The position numbers and the translations under genes are program-made. DNA of 19,786 nucleotides from Actinomyces sp. ICM47 (GTDB taxonomy: Bacteria > Actinomycetota > Actinomycetes > Actinomycetales > Actinomycetaceae), in NCBI RefSeq assembly GCF_000278725.1, contig NZ_ALCA01000056.1, positions 1 through 19,786 of the forward strand. The letters run 5' to 3'. Every line of letters starts with the position of its first letter. Position 1 is the stretch's first letter. Under the pieces are notes generated by a model, which did no database searches, was not told the DNA's origin, and saw nothing but the letters and a program-made list of their open reading frames with translations. This document shows, piece after piece, positions 13,190 through 19,786 of this stretch.

Positions 13190-13462
13190 ACAAGCGGTTT
13201 TTCGTTGCAATTCCAATACTATGTACCGCGCACGCGGGAACTAATTTCGCGCTTTTACCATCACTAATTACGTAAATAAAATGGGCATTTCTTTTGCGTA
13301 ATTCGGGTAGGTGAGCCTGCACTGTTCATCTTTGCCACACCTATGGTGGGAGCCGCTCAGGCTTCCACGTCAACCACCTCACACACCGGACAGAAGCCGC
13401 TACGGAGGATCCGCATTCACCCACGGCACCACGGCCTCGTCCATGGCGAGCATAACGCAACT
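13190..13462. other. AT-rich non-coding gap with a stranded terminator arm
   Basis: Between the DUF1540 promoter region and the hairpin at 13463 I see no gene. About 13200-13305 is markedly AT-richer than anything else in the window except the right edge and contains short repeats such as ACTAATT (twice) and GCGTAATT/ATTACG. At 13426-13442 GCACCACGGCCTCGTCC matches 17 bases of the terminator at 119-135, but its pairing arm is missing. The picture is of an eroded intergenic region. Confidence 0.4.
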
Positions 13463-13490
13463 CGCCCGCGCTACCGAAGCAGCGCGGGCG
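13463..13490 (-). terminator. 10-bp hairpin terminator
   Basis: CGCCCGCGCT (13463-13472) pairs perfectly with AGCGCGGGCG (13481-13490) around an eight-base loop that reads GCTTCGGT on the minus strand. It lies 26 bases after the minus-strand TGA at 13517-13519, which suggests that TGA was once a true gene end. Confidence 0.6.
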
Positions 13491-13516
13491 ATTGCGACAA
13501 CGAAAACGGAGTCAGG

Positions 13517-13600
13517 TCACTTCACGGACCAGAAACGAATCACGACCATCGTTCCATCGTCGGCTGGCTGCGAGCGCGCCAGATCACCGACGAACGTGTA
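13517..13600 (-). pseudogene. Possible stranded C-terminus in another frame
   Basis: In the frame shifted relative to the beta-helix remnant, the minus strand is open for at least 27 codons (YTFVGDLARSQPADDG... to WSVK) and ends in TGA at 13517-13519, followed at normal distance by a good terminator. It overlaps the last codons of the glycosidase-like fragment, whose own stop (13584-13586) lacks a hairpin at usual distance. It is either the true end of the same gene after a frameshift or deletion, or the end of a different lost gene. The family is not recognised. Confidence 0.3.
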
Positions 13601-14747
13601 GGAAGTCGATCGCGCCGCGCGTATTGCCGTAGAAATCGTTGGTCGTGCCCGAGCGCACCAGCTTGTTGTGAGCGATCGTGATGCCGCCATCCGCATTCAG
13701 GTCAAAGTTGTGGCCATCGAACACGGTGTTCAGGCGGATGCCAGCGCCGGAGAAATTGTTGACGAGCAGGTTGTCACGAATGGCGTGGGACTTGCCTCCG
13801 AAGATACCGATACCCGAGGCCCGCCAGCCCAACTCGATAGTGTTGCCGACGAAGGAGTTGGCCTCAGCGACCCGCGCCTGGCTGTTCGTCGAGGTGTCAA
13901 TACTCGACCAGGAGGCGAGGCCGTCGTCACCATTACCGCGCACGGAGGAGTTACGCACCGTCGAGTTCGCGGTGCCCTGCGCGAAGTTCACGCCGTCCGC
14001 GAAGTTGTTGCGGATGCGGGCGTTCTCGATGACCATGCCGTCCGTGTAGGTCATCTGGCTGGCATCCACATAATCGCCCATCCAGAAGCCACACTCAAAG
14101 TGCTCGACCCACACGTTAGCGACGCGGGTGTTCGCCCCAGCCGAGCCAGCGAAGCCCTTGTACTGCGCCTTCTCACCGTAACGGGAGGTCAGGGAAGAAG
14201 ACATATAGAAGTCAGTCATGGTCACACCGCCCACGCCACGGTTGAAGACGAAGCCGCCACCGCCAGCTTGGTCGGACGTGAAGCGCAGGTTCGTGTACCA
14301 CATGCCCGCACCCTGAATCGTCAGATCGGAATGATCGAAGCCGATCTTTCGTCCCAGCTCCCAGGTTCCCGCAGGGATGTAGACCGTCTTGGAGGAGGTG
14401 TTCGCGGCCTCATTCATCGCCCAGATAAGCGCATCAGAATCATCCACGCCGTCGCCGGGCTGTGCACCCTGGTAGTCGGCGATGCTGACAGCGTCAGCCG
14501 GACGCTGAATCTCAGGCAGCGCCTCCTCAAGCTCAATCAAGTCGATGCCGTAGGCGTTCTGGTCGTCCCCCACCTTGACGATCTGAATATGGTCGCCCTT
14601 GTGGACCTGGCGGTTGAGCAGGGCGTGAGCCTCGTCGAAACGGAAGCGTGCGCTCGTGGAGGAGGGGGCCTGACCGGGCTCGTCGTACACGTGATCGCCG
14701 CCGACGTACTGCCAGGCTGTCTCGGAGGACAGATCGAGGGTCGCAGT
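13584..14747 (-). pseudogene. Beta-helix glycosidase-like fragment (GH87/mycodextranase-like), both ends lost
   Basis: An open stretch of 387 codons with no convincing start: it is opened by a TGA at 14748-14750, and the first possible start (GTG, 14688-14690) lies inside a domain. Residues 1-75 or so look like the end of a carbohydrate-binding domain (DLSSETAWQYVGGD..., GDHIQIVKVGDDQNAYGID). After a linker comes a right-handed beta-helix of the pectate lyase superfamily: VSIADYQGAQPGDGVDDSDA, then VYIPAGTWELGRKIGF, SDLTIQGAGMWYTNLRF, DGVNFAQGTANSTVRNS and GNGDDGLASWSS. The pattern is that of GH87-type alpha-1,3-glucanases and relatives, which are large secreted enzymes acting on fungal or plaque glucans. 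The signal peptide and N-terminal region are absent: 37 bases upstream of the frame is the ABC-F stop. The helix breaks off after GAIDFLHVRR. A remnant is the simplest reading; a short intracellular protein is unlikely. Confidence 0.7.
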
Positions 14748-14781
14748 TCAGCAGTGGGGCGCGGCACCCGCCACACCCGTT

Positions 14782-16716
14782 TTACTCAGCCGCCTCAGCA
14801 GCCTCCAACCAGGCCTCCTCCAGCCCGTCAATCTCCCCCACGATGTCCTGATGCTGCGCGGACACCTTCGTCAATTCTGAGACGGCCGACGCGTCCGTGG
14901 CCACCTTGATCGACAGCTTCTCCAGCTTCGCCTCCAGGTTCGAGGCCTCGGCGCGCAGGCGATCCAGCTTACGTTCGATGCGGGCCAGCTCCTTTTTGGC
15001 GGCGCGCCGCGCCGCAGCGTCACTCACGCCGCCGCGAGCGCTCCCCTGCCCCGCACTCTCCCCGCCCGAGGAGGCGTCCGCGGGTTGCGCGGCGGAGCGG
15101 GAGGCGGAGCCGGCCTCGTCGGCGCGAGTGGACGAACCGAATGCCCCGAAGTCGCCGGAGGCGCGCATCTGCAAGTACTGCTCGACGCCACCGGGCAGCG
15201 CGCGGATCTGGCCGTCGCCAAGGAGGGCGACCTGGTGATCGGTGACGCGCTCAAGGAGGTAGCGGTCGTGGGAGACGACGACGAGCGTGCCCGGGAAGGT
15301 GTCGAGCAGGTCCTCCATGGATGCCAGGGTGTCGGTGTCCAGGTCGTTCGTGGGCTCGTCGAGGAGCAGCACGTTGGGCTGGCTCATGAGCAGGCGCATG
15401 AGCTGGAGGCGGCGGCGCTCGCCGCCCGAGATTTCGCTGATGCGCGTGTAGGCGCGAGTGCGCGTGAAGCCCATACGTTCCGTCATCTGGGAGGCGCTGA
15501 CCTCCTTGCCGTCCACGACGACGCTCTGGGCGACGTCGGCGACGGCCTCGACGACGCGCATGTCGGCCAGCGCGTCGAGCTCGTGGGTGTCCTGGGAGAG
15601 GGTGGCGACCTGGACGGTCTTGCCGCGCTTGACGCGCCCCGAGGTGGGCTCGAGGTCGCCGCGCAGCAGATTGAGGATCGTCGTCTTGCCGGCGCCGTTG
15701 ACGCCGACGATGCCGACGCGCTCGGCGGGTGCCAGGCGCCAGGTGACGCCCTGAAGGATGTCCAGGCGCGACCCGTCGGGGCGCGTGAAGGACACGGAGA
15801 CGTCCTCGAGGTCGATGACGTCCTTGCCCAGGCGCGCGGTCGCCATCTTGACCAGCTCGACGGTGTCGCGCGGGGGCGGCACGTCAGCGATGAGGGCCTC
15901 GGCGGCGGCGATGTGGAACTTCGGCTTCGAGGTGCGGGCGGGGGCGCCGCGGCGCAGCCACGCGAGTTCCTTAGTCAGCAGGTTGGCGCGCTTAGCGGCA
16001 GCAACGTCCGCCTGGCGCACGCGCTCGGCGCGGGCCAGCGTGTAGGCGGCGTAGGAGCCGTCATAGATTTCGACGTGCCCGGCGATCTGCGGACGATCAC
16101 CACCCGGGTCGACGCCGGGAACGACCTCCCAGATGTGCTCGCACACGGCGTCGAGGAACCAGCGGTCGTGGGTGACGGCAAGGAGCGCGCCGGACGCGCC
16201 GGGGCGAGCGAAGCGCGCGTTCAGGTGAGCGGCCAGCCAGGCCACGCCCTCGACGTCGAGGTGGTTGGTGGGCTCGTCCAGGCACACGATGTCGGCGGTG
16301 GCCGCGAGGACGCGGGCCAGGGCAACGCGGCGGCGTTGGCCGCCCGACAGGGTGCCGACGAGCGCGGCGGGGTCGATGTCGGCGAGGAGGCCGGCGTGAA
16401 TGTCGCGCACGGCCGGGTCGGAGGCCCACTCGTACTCCTCCAAGCCGGGGTGAACGGCCTCGATGACCGTGTCCTCGGGGTTGAGCGTGTCCGCCTGGGT
16501 GAGGACGGCGACGCGCACGCCGTCGCGCCGGGTCACCACTCCCCCGTCGGGTTCCTGTGTGCCGGCAACGATGCGCAGGAGCGTGGACTTTCCCGCGCCG
16601 TTCGGGCCGAGGATGCCGACGCGGCTGCCGTCGTCGAGGCCAACCGTGACTCCTTCGAGGAGCTTGCGCGCACCCGCGAGGGCGCCGACGTTCTGTGTTC
16701 CGAGCAGGTGCGCCAT
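14782..16716 (-). CDS. ABC-F ATPase, Uup-like, with C-terminal coiled coil
   Basis: A 644-residue protein with two ABC ATPase domains and no membrane segments. Domain 1 has Walker A GPNGAGKST (37-45), signature LSGGQ (123-127) and LDEPTNHLD (146-154). Domain 2 has Walker A GVNGAGKTT (338-346), signature ISGGERRR (429-436) and LLDEPTNDLD (451-460). A low-complexity linker (about 520-570) leads to a Uup-type charged coiled coil (about 575-640). ABC-F proteins act on the ribosome, in translation or antibiotic protection; Uup relatives also bind branched DNA. Position after rsmA and ispE is usual in actinobacteria and argues for a housekeeping role. I start at ATG 16714-16716, which shares its A with the ispE TGA (TGATG) and has GGAGG eight bases upstream, so translation is probably coupled. 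Confidence 0.9.
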   Translation of the reverse strand: MAHLLGTQNVGALAGARKLLEGVTVGLDDGSRVGILGPNGAGKSTLLRIVAGTQEPDGGVVTRRDGVRVAVLTQADTLNPEDTVIEAVHPGLEEYEWASDPAVRDIHAGLLADIDPAALVGTLSGGQRRRVALARVLAATADIVCLDEPTNHLDVEGVAWLAAHLNARFARPGASGALLAVTHDRWFLDAVCEHIWEVVPGVDPGGDRPQIAGHVEIYDGSYAAYTLARAERVRQADVAAAKRANLLTKELAWLRRGAPARTSKPKFHIAAAEALIADVPPPRDTVELVKMATARLGKDVIDLEDVSVSFTRPDGSRLDILQGVTWRLAPAERVGIVGVNGAGKTTILNLLRGDLEPTSGRVKRGKTVQVATLSQDTHELDALADMRVVEAVADVAQSVVVDGKEVSASQMTERMGFTRTRAYTRISEISGGERRRLQLMRLLMSQPNVLLLDEPTNDLDTDTLASMEDLLDTFPGTLVVVSHDRYLLERVTDHQVALLGDGQIRALPGGVEQYLQMRASGDFGAFGSSTRADEAGSASRSAAQPADASSGGESAGQGSARGGVSDAAARRAAKKELARIERKLDRLRAEASNLEAKLEKLSIKVATDASAVSELTKVSAQHQDIVGEIDGLEEAWLEAAEAAE

Positions 16717-17693
16717 CAGATGGCCTCCGTCGATTCGATGCGGGCACCGCAAGCGGACCCGTGGGCGGGGATTGCACGCGCGACCGTGGGCGCGTCGCTC
16801 AGAGTGGCCGCGAGGGTGTGGGCATGCTCAGCGTCACGCGCGAGGGCTGCGACGGTCGGGCCAGACCCGGACAGCATGACGGCCAGGGCACCCGCATCCG
16901 TCGCCGCGGCGATAGTCTCGGCCAGCTCGGGCCGCAGGCGCAGGGCGGGGGCCTGCAGGTCATTGACGAGGCAGTGGCGAAGGCTCTCGGGTCCCGCGCA
17001 CAGGGCGGCAACCTCCTCGGGGGAGGGGTTGACCAGAGCGGGCGCTTGCTCCGCATCGATTCGATCGAACTCGCGGAAAACTGACGGGGTGGACAGGCCC
17101 TCACGGGCGAGGAGCATGACCCAGTGATGCTGAGCCACGGCCTCGTCCCCCTTACGTAGAACGCTCATGTGGTCGCCGCGCCCGGTTCCCAGAGCGATAC
17201 CGCCCGCCAGGCACGCAGGAACGTCTGCACCCAGAGTGCGACCGATCGTCTCCAGCTGATCGGCCCCCAGGCCCAGCTCCCACAGCTCGTTGCAAGCCAC
17301 GAGCGCGGCTGCCGCGTCAGCGGATCCGCCGGCCATGCCGCCGGCGACGGGGACTCGCTTGTCGACGCGGATGCTCAGGCCCGCGGCTGTCGAGGCCCAG
17401 GGGCCTGCGGCGGCGAGGCGCTGGAGGACACGCGCGGCGCGCACGGCCAAGTGGGTCTGTGGATCCAGGTCGGCCATGGCACGGGTCGTCGCCTCGTCGA
17501 CGCTGCCGTCGGGCAGGTACGCGATTGTCTCAACGCGCACTCCGGGTGCCTTGGAGGTGCGCACGGTGACAGTTTCGCGCAGGTTCAGGGCCTCGAAGAC
17601 CGTGACGAGGGGGTGGTAGCCGTCGGGCGTGGGTGCGCCCACGCGCAGGGTCAAGTTGACTTTTCCGGGCGCGCTGGCGCGCACTTCACGCAT
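16716..17693 (-). CDS. ispE: 4-diphosphocytidyl-2-C-methyl-D-erythritol kinase
   Basis: A 325-residue GHMP kinase that phosphorylates CDP-methylerythritol with ATP in the non-mevalonate (MEP) isoprenoid pathway, upstream of undecaprenyl/decaprenyl phosphate and menaquinone. It has ASAPGKVNLTLRV (7-19, with K11 and N13), the ATP loop PVAGGMAGGSADAAAAL (115-131), GADVPACLAGG (155-165, catalytic aspartate D158) and the C-terminal MLSGSGPTV. Length is normal. GGAAGAAGGAACGCC precedes the ATG at 17691-17693, and rsmA ends only 23 bp upstream, so it is the middle gene of the rsmA-ispE-ABC-F operon. Confidence 0.95.
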   Translation of the reverse strand: MREVRASAPGKVNLTLRVGAPTPDGYHPLVTVFEALNLRETVTVRTSKAPGVRVETIAYLPDGSVDEATTRAMADLDPQTHLAVRAARVLQRLAAAGPWASTAAGLSIRVDKRVPVAGGMAGGSADAAAALVACNELWELGLGADQLETIGRTLGADVPACLAGGIALGTGRGDHMSVLRKGDEAVAQHHWVMLLAREGLSTPSVFREFDRIDAEQAPALVNPSPEEVAALCAGPESLRHCLVNDLQAPALRLRPELAETIAAATDAGALAVMLSGSGPTVAALARDAEHAHTLAATLSDAPTVARAIPAHGSACGARIESTEAI

Positions 17694-17716
17694 GGCGTTC
17701 CTTCTTCCTGGAGGTA

Positions 17717-18700
17717 TCAGCGGGCTGCGGTCGACGCCGCGAGGGCACCACGGCCTCGGGCCTCGATAACGGCACGCCCCAGCTCAACGAACTCGTCAAT
17801 CGAGAGGGTCTCTCCGCGGCGCGTCGGATCAATGCCGGCAGCGGACAGGAGGGCCTCGGAGGCCTCGGGGCCGCCCGCCCAGTTCTTCAGGGCCGCACGC
17901 AGGGTCTTGCGGCGCTGGCCGAAAGCTACGTCGGTGACCTCGAAGGTAGCGCGGCGCAGCTCGTCATCGCCGCGCGGCGTCTCCAAGCGGGTCAGGCGCA
18001 CGAGGGCGCTATCCACGCCGGGCACTGGCCAGAACACGGAGCGACCGATCGTCCCGGCACGCTCAACCGAGCCATACCAGGAAGCCTTGATGGAGGGCAC
18101 GCCGTAGGTACGCGATCCAGGGCCGGCGGCCAGGCGGTCCGCGACCTCGGCCTGGACCATAACGACGACACCCTGGATGGAGGGGAAGGCCTCAAGCATG
18201 TTGAGCAGGACCGGCACGGCCACGTTGTATGGCAGGTTCGCGACGAGCTTCGTGGGCGCGGGCCAATCCACGCCAAAGTCATCAACCCCACTGATCTGCG
18301 TGGCGTCCATGGTGACGACGTGGAAGCGGTCGGCGGCCTCGCTCATGCGGGCGCGCACGGTCTCGGGCAGCGCGGCGGCCAGGGGCGGGTCGATTTCGAC
18401 GGCCCGCACGCGCGCGCCGACTTCCAAGAGCGCCAGCGTCAGGGAACCGAGGCCGGGGCCGACCTCGACGACCTCGTCGCCTTCTTCGACGCCGCCAGCC
18501 GCGACGATCTTGCGCACCGTGCCCGCGTCGTGCACGAAGTTCTGGCCCAGCACCTTGGTGGGGCGAATACCGAGCGCCTCGGAGATTGCTTTCACTTCGA
18601 GGGGACCGAGCAGGCCCGTTTCGGAGGGGACAGCGCCCTCGGGTAGGGTCGGATCGAGGCGGCGGCGCGCATCGCGCTGGTTACGGGGGGATCGGCTCAC
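17717..18700 (-). CDS. rsmA: 16S rRNA (adenine1518-N6/adenine1519-N6)-dimethyltransferase
   Basis: A 327-residue KsgA/RsmA enzyme that dimethylates the two adjacent adenines in the helix 45 loop of 16S rRNA, a late check in small-subunit assembly. It has GQNFVHD (52-58), the SAM loop [10 protein letters not shown] (79-88), VEID (101-104) and the catalytic NLPYNVAVP (155-163). The first 30 or so residues before the family start form a basic, probably flexible extension. The start is a GTG at 18698-18700 with no ribosome site but a TAGACT -10 seven bases upstream, so it is probably leaderless. It leads the operon with ispE and the ABC-F gene. In many actinobacteria rpfB precedes it; here a DUF4230 gene takes that place. 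Confidence 0.95.
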   Translation of the reverse strand: MSRSPRNQRDARRRLDPTLPEGAVPSETGLLGPLEVKAISEALGIRPTKVLGQNFVHDAGTVRKIVAAGGVEEGDEVVEVGPGLGSLTLALLEVGARVRAVEIDPPLAAALPETVRARMSEAADRFHVVTMDATQISGVDDFGVDWPAPTKLVANLPYNVAVPVLLNMLEAFPSIQGVVVMVQAEVADRLAAGPGSRTYGVPSIKASWYGSVERAGTIGRSVFWPVPGVDSALVRLTRLETPRGDDELRRATFEVTDVAFGQRRKTLRAALKNWAGGPEASEALLSAAGIDPTRRGETLSIDEFVELGRAVIEARGRGALAASTAAR

Positions 18701-18707
18701 GCTGGCA

Positions 18708-18713
18708 AGTCTA
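18708..18713 (-). promoter_or_regulatory. -10 element (TAGACT) of the rsmA operon, leaderless start
   Basis: TAGACT on the minus strand ends seven bases before the GTG start of rsmA; the seven bases (TTGCCAG/C region) contain no Shine-Dalgarno. It begins eight bases after the hairpin at 18721-18740, so the rsmA operon is insulated from the DUF4230 gene. Confidence 0.45.
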
Positions 18714-18720
18714 GTGCACG

Positions 18721-18740
18721 AGCCCCACGAGGCCGGGGCT
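18721..18740 (-). terminator. Hairpin terminator after the DUF4230 gene
   Basis: AGCCCC (18721-18726) pairs with GGGGCT (18735-18740) around an eight-base loop, 24 bases past the DUF4230 stop at 18765. No T-tract. Confidence 0.5.
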
Positions 18741-18764
18741 AGGCACCGTGTGAGGCTCGGTCAG

Positions 18765-19418
18765 TCACGCGCCGGGTTCCTCTGCAAGCGTCACACGAAC
18801 CTCGTACGCGCTAGCCCGTTCACCAAGGACGGCGTTAACCTGCCCTTTCACTACCTCCTTCAAGCGATTCTGCGCTTTATCAAGCAGGCCTTTTGCGACA
18901 GCCTCGTCTTTCGCAGCAGCTTCACGATCCGCCAGGAAACTGGTCACCTCACTGACCTCTATCTGATTGACGATAGAAAAGGACTGGTCGTAGGTCTCGA
19001 TAGACGCTGGATCGATGGATGAGGAGAGGATCTCTACCGTGGGGACAGTGACTGTCACAACATGAGCTCCTTCGTCAGCCTGAACTTGAATCTGGCTCAC
19101 GTCGGTCAGCCCAGCCTTCACCTCGCCCGAATAGGTGATGAGGTAATGAGCGCTGGTACCCGGTACTTCCATACCGAAGAACTTGGTTCCTTCCTCGGAG
19201 TATTTGCCCACCTGAGTAAAAACATACGACTCGGTTGCGAGTTCACCAATATCCGCAAAGGAGTTCTTCACGAGGGTCGTATCCACCGTGACGACAGGGG
19301 CAGTCTCCTGCTGCGACGCACCGAAACCAAGCATCGGCCCAATGTTCGCTCCACCAACAAAGCATACGGCGGCACCGATAATGACCACACCAGTTGCAAG
19401 AATGCCCTTCAACCTCAT
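18765..19418 (-). CDS. Membrane-anchored DUF4230 protein
   Basis: A 217-residue protein with one N-terminal hydrophobic segment (about residues 5-28, ILATGVVIIGAAVCFVGG) after a positive MRLKG, so the rest is expected outside the membrane. The extracytoplasmic part matches DUF4230 in pattern: a start near VKNSFADIGELATESYVFTQVGKY, a YLITYSGEVKAGLTDVSQIQV strand pair, a VTVPTVEILSSSID strand and a helical C-terminal section with KDEAVAKGLLDKAQNRLKEVV. The function of DUF4230 is unknown. The GC content is visibly lower than that of rsmA and ispE, and codon use follows, which hints at a different history. GAGG lies six bases before the ATG at 19416-19418. It has its own promoter and terminator and is monocistronic. 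Confidence 0.75.
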   Translation of the reverse strand: MRLKGILATGVVIIGAAVCFVGGANIGPMLGFGASQQETAPVVTVDTTLVKNSFADIGELATESYVFTQVGKYSEEGTKFFGMEVPGTSAHYLITYSGEVKAGLTDVSQIQVQADEGAHVVTVTVPTVEILSSSIDPASIETYDQSFSIVNQIEVSEVTSFLADREAAAKDEAVAKGLLDKAQNRLKEVVKGQVNAVLGERASAYEVRVTLAEEPGA

Positions 19419-19469
19419 ACTGACCTCACTAACAGAAAAAGAACAGATGGTAAGTGATCTAATTCGCCA

Positions 19470-19498
19470 ATTCTAGGGTAATCATCGAGAGAAGACAA
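19470..19498 (-). promoter_or_regulatory. Promoter of the DUF4230 gene (TTGTCT-17-TAGAAT)
   Basis: On the minus strand TTGTCT (19498-19493) and TAGAAT (19475-19470) are separated by exactly 17 bases, the best sigma-70-type promoter in the window. The start would fall near 19463, leaving a leader of about 45 bases. The symmetric array at 19553-19651 begins 55 bases upstream of its -35. Confidence 0.7.
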
Positions 19499-19552
19499 GC
19501 CCGCGCGTTAGTCAAGCAATGCCGCAGGCACTCCGCATTTGCGATCAGCACG

Positions 19553-19651
19553 CGGATAGGATGCGCACTCGCGGATAGGTTAGTAGCTCGCGGATAGGTT
19601 AATAAGCTATCCGGATGCGCACAACCTATCCGCATACTCACGGCCTATCCG
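19553..19651. repeat. Dyad-symmetric array of six CGGATAGG boxes on a 19-bp pitch
   Basis: CGGATAGG occurs at 19553-19560, 19572-19579 and 19591-19598. Its complement CCTATCCG occurs at 19625-19632 and 19644-19651, with a one-mismatch copy GCTATCCG at 19606-19613. Starts within each half are exactly 19 bases apart, and all three pairs share one axis at 19602. The forward copies are preceded by CG (CGCGGATAGG). The bases between boxes vary, so the boxes and their spacing are what is kept. It is intergenic, between the DUF4230 promoter and a (+) frame beginning at 19653. A multi-subunit protein-binding site is the likeliest role; the protein is unknown. Confidence 0.85.
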
Positions 19652-19652
19652 T

Positions 19653-19786
19653 ATGTTTGCGCGCCGAGAGCCACCAACAGGGCAGCGCGGTACGCCGCCA
19701 CCAAGCCAGCACACCCCACCACCACACCAACAGGCACCACCACCACACCAACAGGCACCGCCACCACACCAACAGGCGCGCAAGGG
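19653..19786 (+). CDS. Start of a possible proline/glutamine-rich protein (cut by window edge)
   Basis: An ATG at 19653, one base after the last box of the symmetric array, opens a frame that runs to the end of the window: MFARREPPTGQRG, then PPPSQHT and three copies of PPPHQQA. Proline-rich N-terminal segments ahead of a membrane domain are common in actinobacteria. Against it: no ribosome site, many CCA codons that are uncommon in this genome, and an alternative minus-strand reading of the same repeat (PVGVVVV, ending at a TAG just inside the array) that could be the hydrophobic end of a membrane protein. Strand and reality are uncertain. Confidence 0.35.
   Translation, partial: MFARREPPTGQRGTPPPSQHTPPPHQQAPPPHQQAPPPHQQARK
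19716..19778. repeat. 21-bp tandem repeat, three copies
   Basis: CCACCACCACACCAACAGGC plus A at 19716-19736 and 19737-19757 (identical), and a third copy at 19758-19778 with two changes. A degenerate CCACCAACAGGGCA at 19671-19684 may be an older copy. The 21-base length keeps any reading frame. Copy number may vary between strains. Confidence 0.85.

Noticed and set aside
15085..17127. Long plus-strand open frame antisense to the ABC-F and ispE genes
   Set aside because: Same reason: a shadow of two well-supported genes, spanning their junction, with repetitive G/V/D-rich composition.
17136..17148. Further copy of the CCACGGCCTCGTC terminator arm inside ispE
   Set aside because: It encodes GDEAVA in a conserved gene with no inverted partner; a coding coincidence. 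The similar string near 7410 in the lipoprotein gene is explained the same way.
19459..19641. Short minus-strand frame across the DUF4230 promoter and the array
   Set aside because: It overlaps the best promoter in the window and most of the symmetric boxes, has no ribosome site and no protein-like pattern.
19553..19651. CRISPR array
   Set aside because: The repeat is 8 bp, the unit 19 bp, and the second half is inverted; CRISPR repeats are longer and all in one direction.
19553..19651. Replication origin with DnaA boxes
   Set aside because: The boxes share only TATCC with the DnaA box TTATCCACA, and dnaA, dnaN or rep genes are not in view. The idea is left open only as one of several roles.

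Overview
The window is high-GC DNA from an actinobacterium. The gene neighbourhoods support this: a DUF3117 gene beside a LOG-family gene and a dapE-like gene; a glmU-prs-rplY block with a divergent tetR, the arrangement known around Rv1015c-Rv1019 of Mycobacterium tuberculosis; and rsmA-ispE followed by a Uup-type ABC-F gene. The short genes, several leaderless-looking starts and a secreted polysaccharide-degrading remnant would fit Actinomycetaceae (Actinomyces/Schaalia), but that family assignment is inference. Most of the window is housekeeping sequence; the accessory parts are 3.6-6.5 kb, 12.8-14.75 kb and the right edge.

Layout. 1-1.4 kb: the tail of an unidentified gene, a SAM-dependent O-methyltransferase (+) and the 54-residue DUF3117 protein (-). 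1.6-3.5 kb: dapE-like desuccinylase followed by a LOG-family protein, both (-) and probably one operon. 3.66-4.44 kb: a (+) protein resembling a degenerate phosphohexomutase. 4.6-6.45 kb: a complete two-gene type II restriction-modification system, a C5-cytosine methyltransferase overlapping by ATGA an endonuclease with clear NgoMIV-family motifs (expected target GCCGGC). 6.5-9.0 kb: a BMP-type lipoprotein and a mannose-1-phosphate guanylyltransferase, both (-). 9.0-12.0 kb: tRNA-Gln, glmU, prs and rplY, all (-). GlmU is cut short and lacks the acetyltransferase half, so it should only perform the uridylyl transfer. 12.1-12.7 kb: TetR regulator (+).

12.8-14.75 kb: a small double-DUF1540 cysteine-rich protein (-), an AT-richer gap, and remnants of a large parallel beta-helix glycosidase-like gene that has lost both ends. 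14.8-18.7 kb: rsmA, ispE and the ABC-F gene, a tight (-) operon joining rRNA dimethylation, isoprenoid synthesis and a ribosome-associated ATPase. 18.8-19.4 kb: a membrane-anchored DUF4230 protein of visibly lower GC with a good TTGTCT-17-TAGAAT promoter. At the right edge an unexplained array holds three direct and three inverted copies of CGGATAGG on an exact 19-bp pitch around one dyad axis. It ends one base before the ATG of a proline-rich frame that contains a 21-bp tandem repeat.

The array at 19553-19651 is the least explained signal. Next in interest are the shortened GlmU, the alternative hairpins between prs and rplY, the degenerate mutase-like protein beside the restriction system, and the eroded glycosidase locus.
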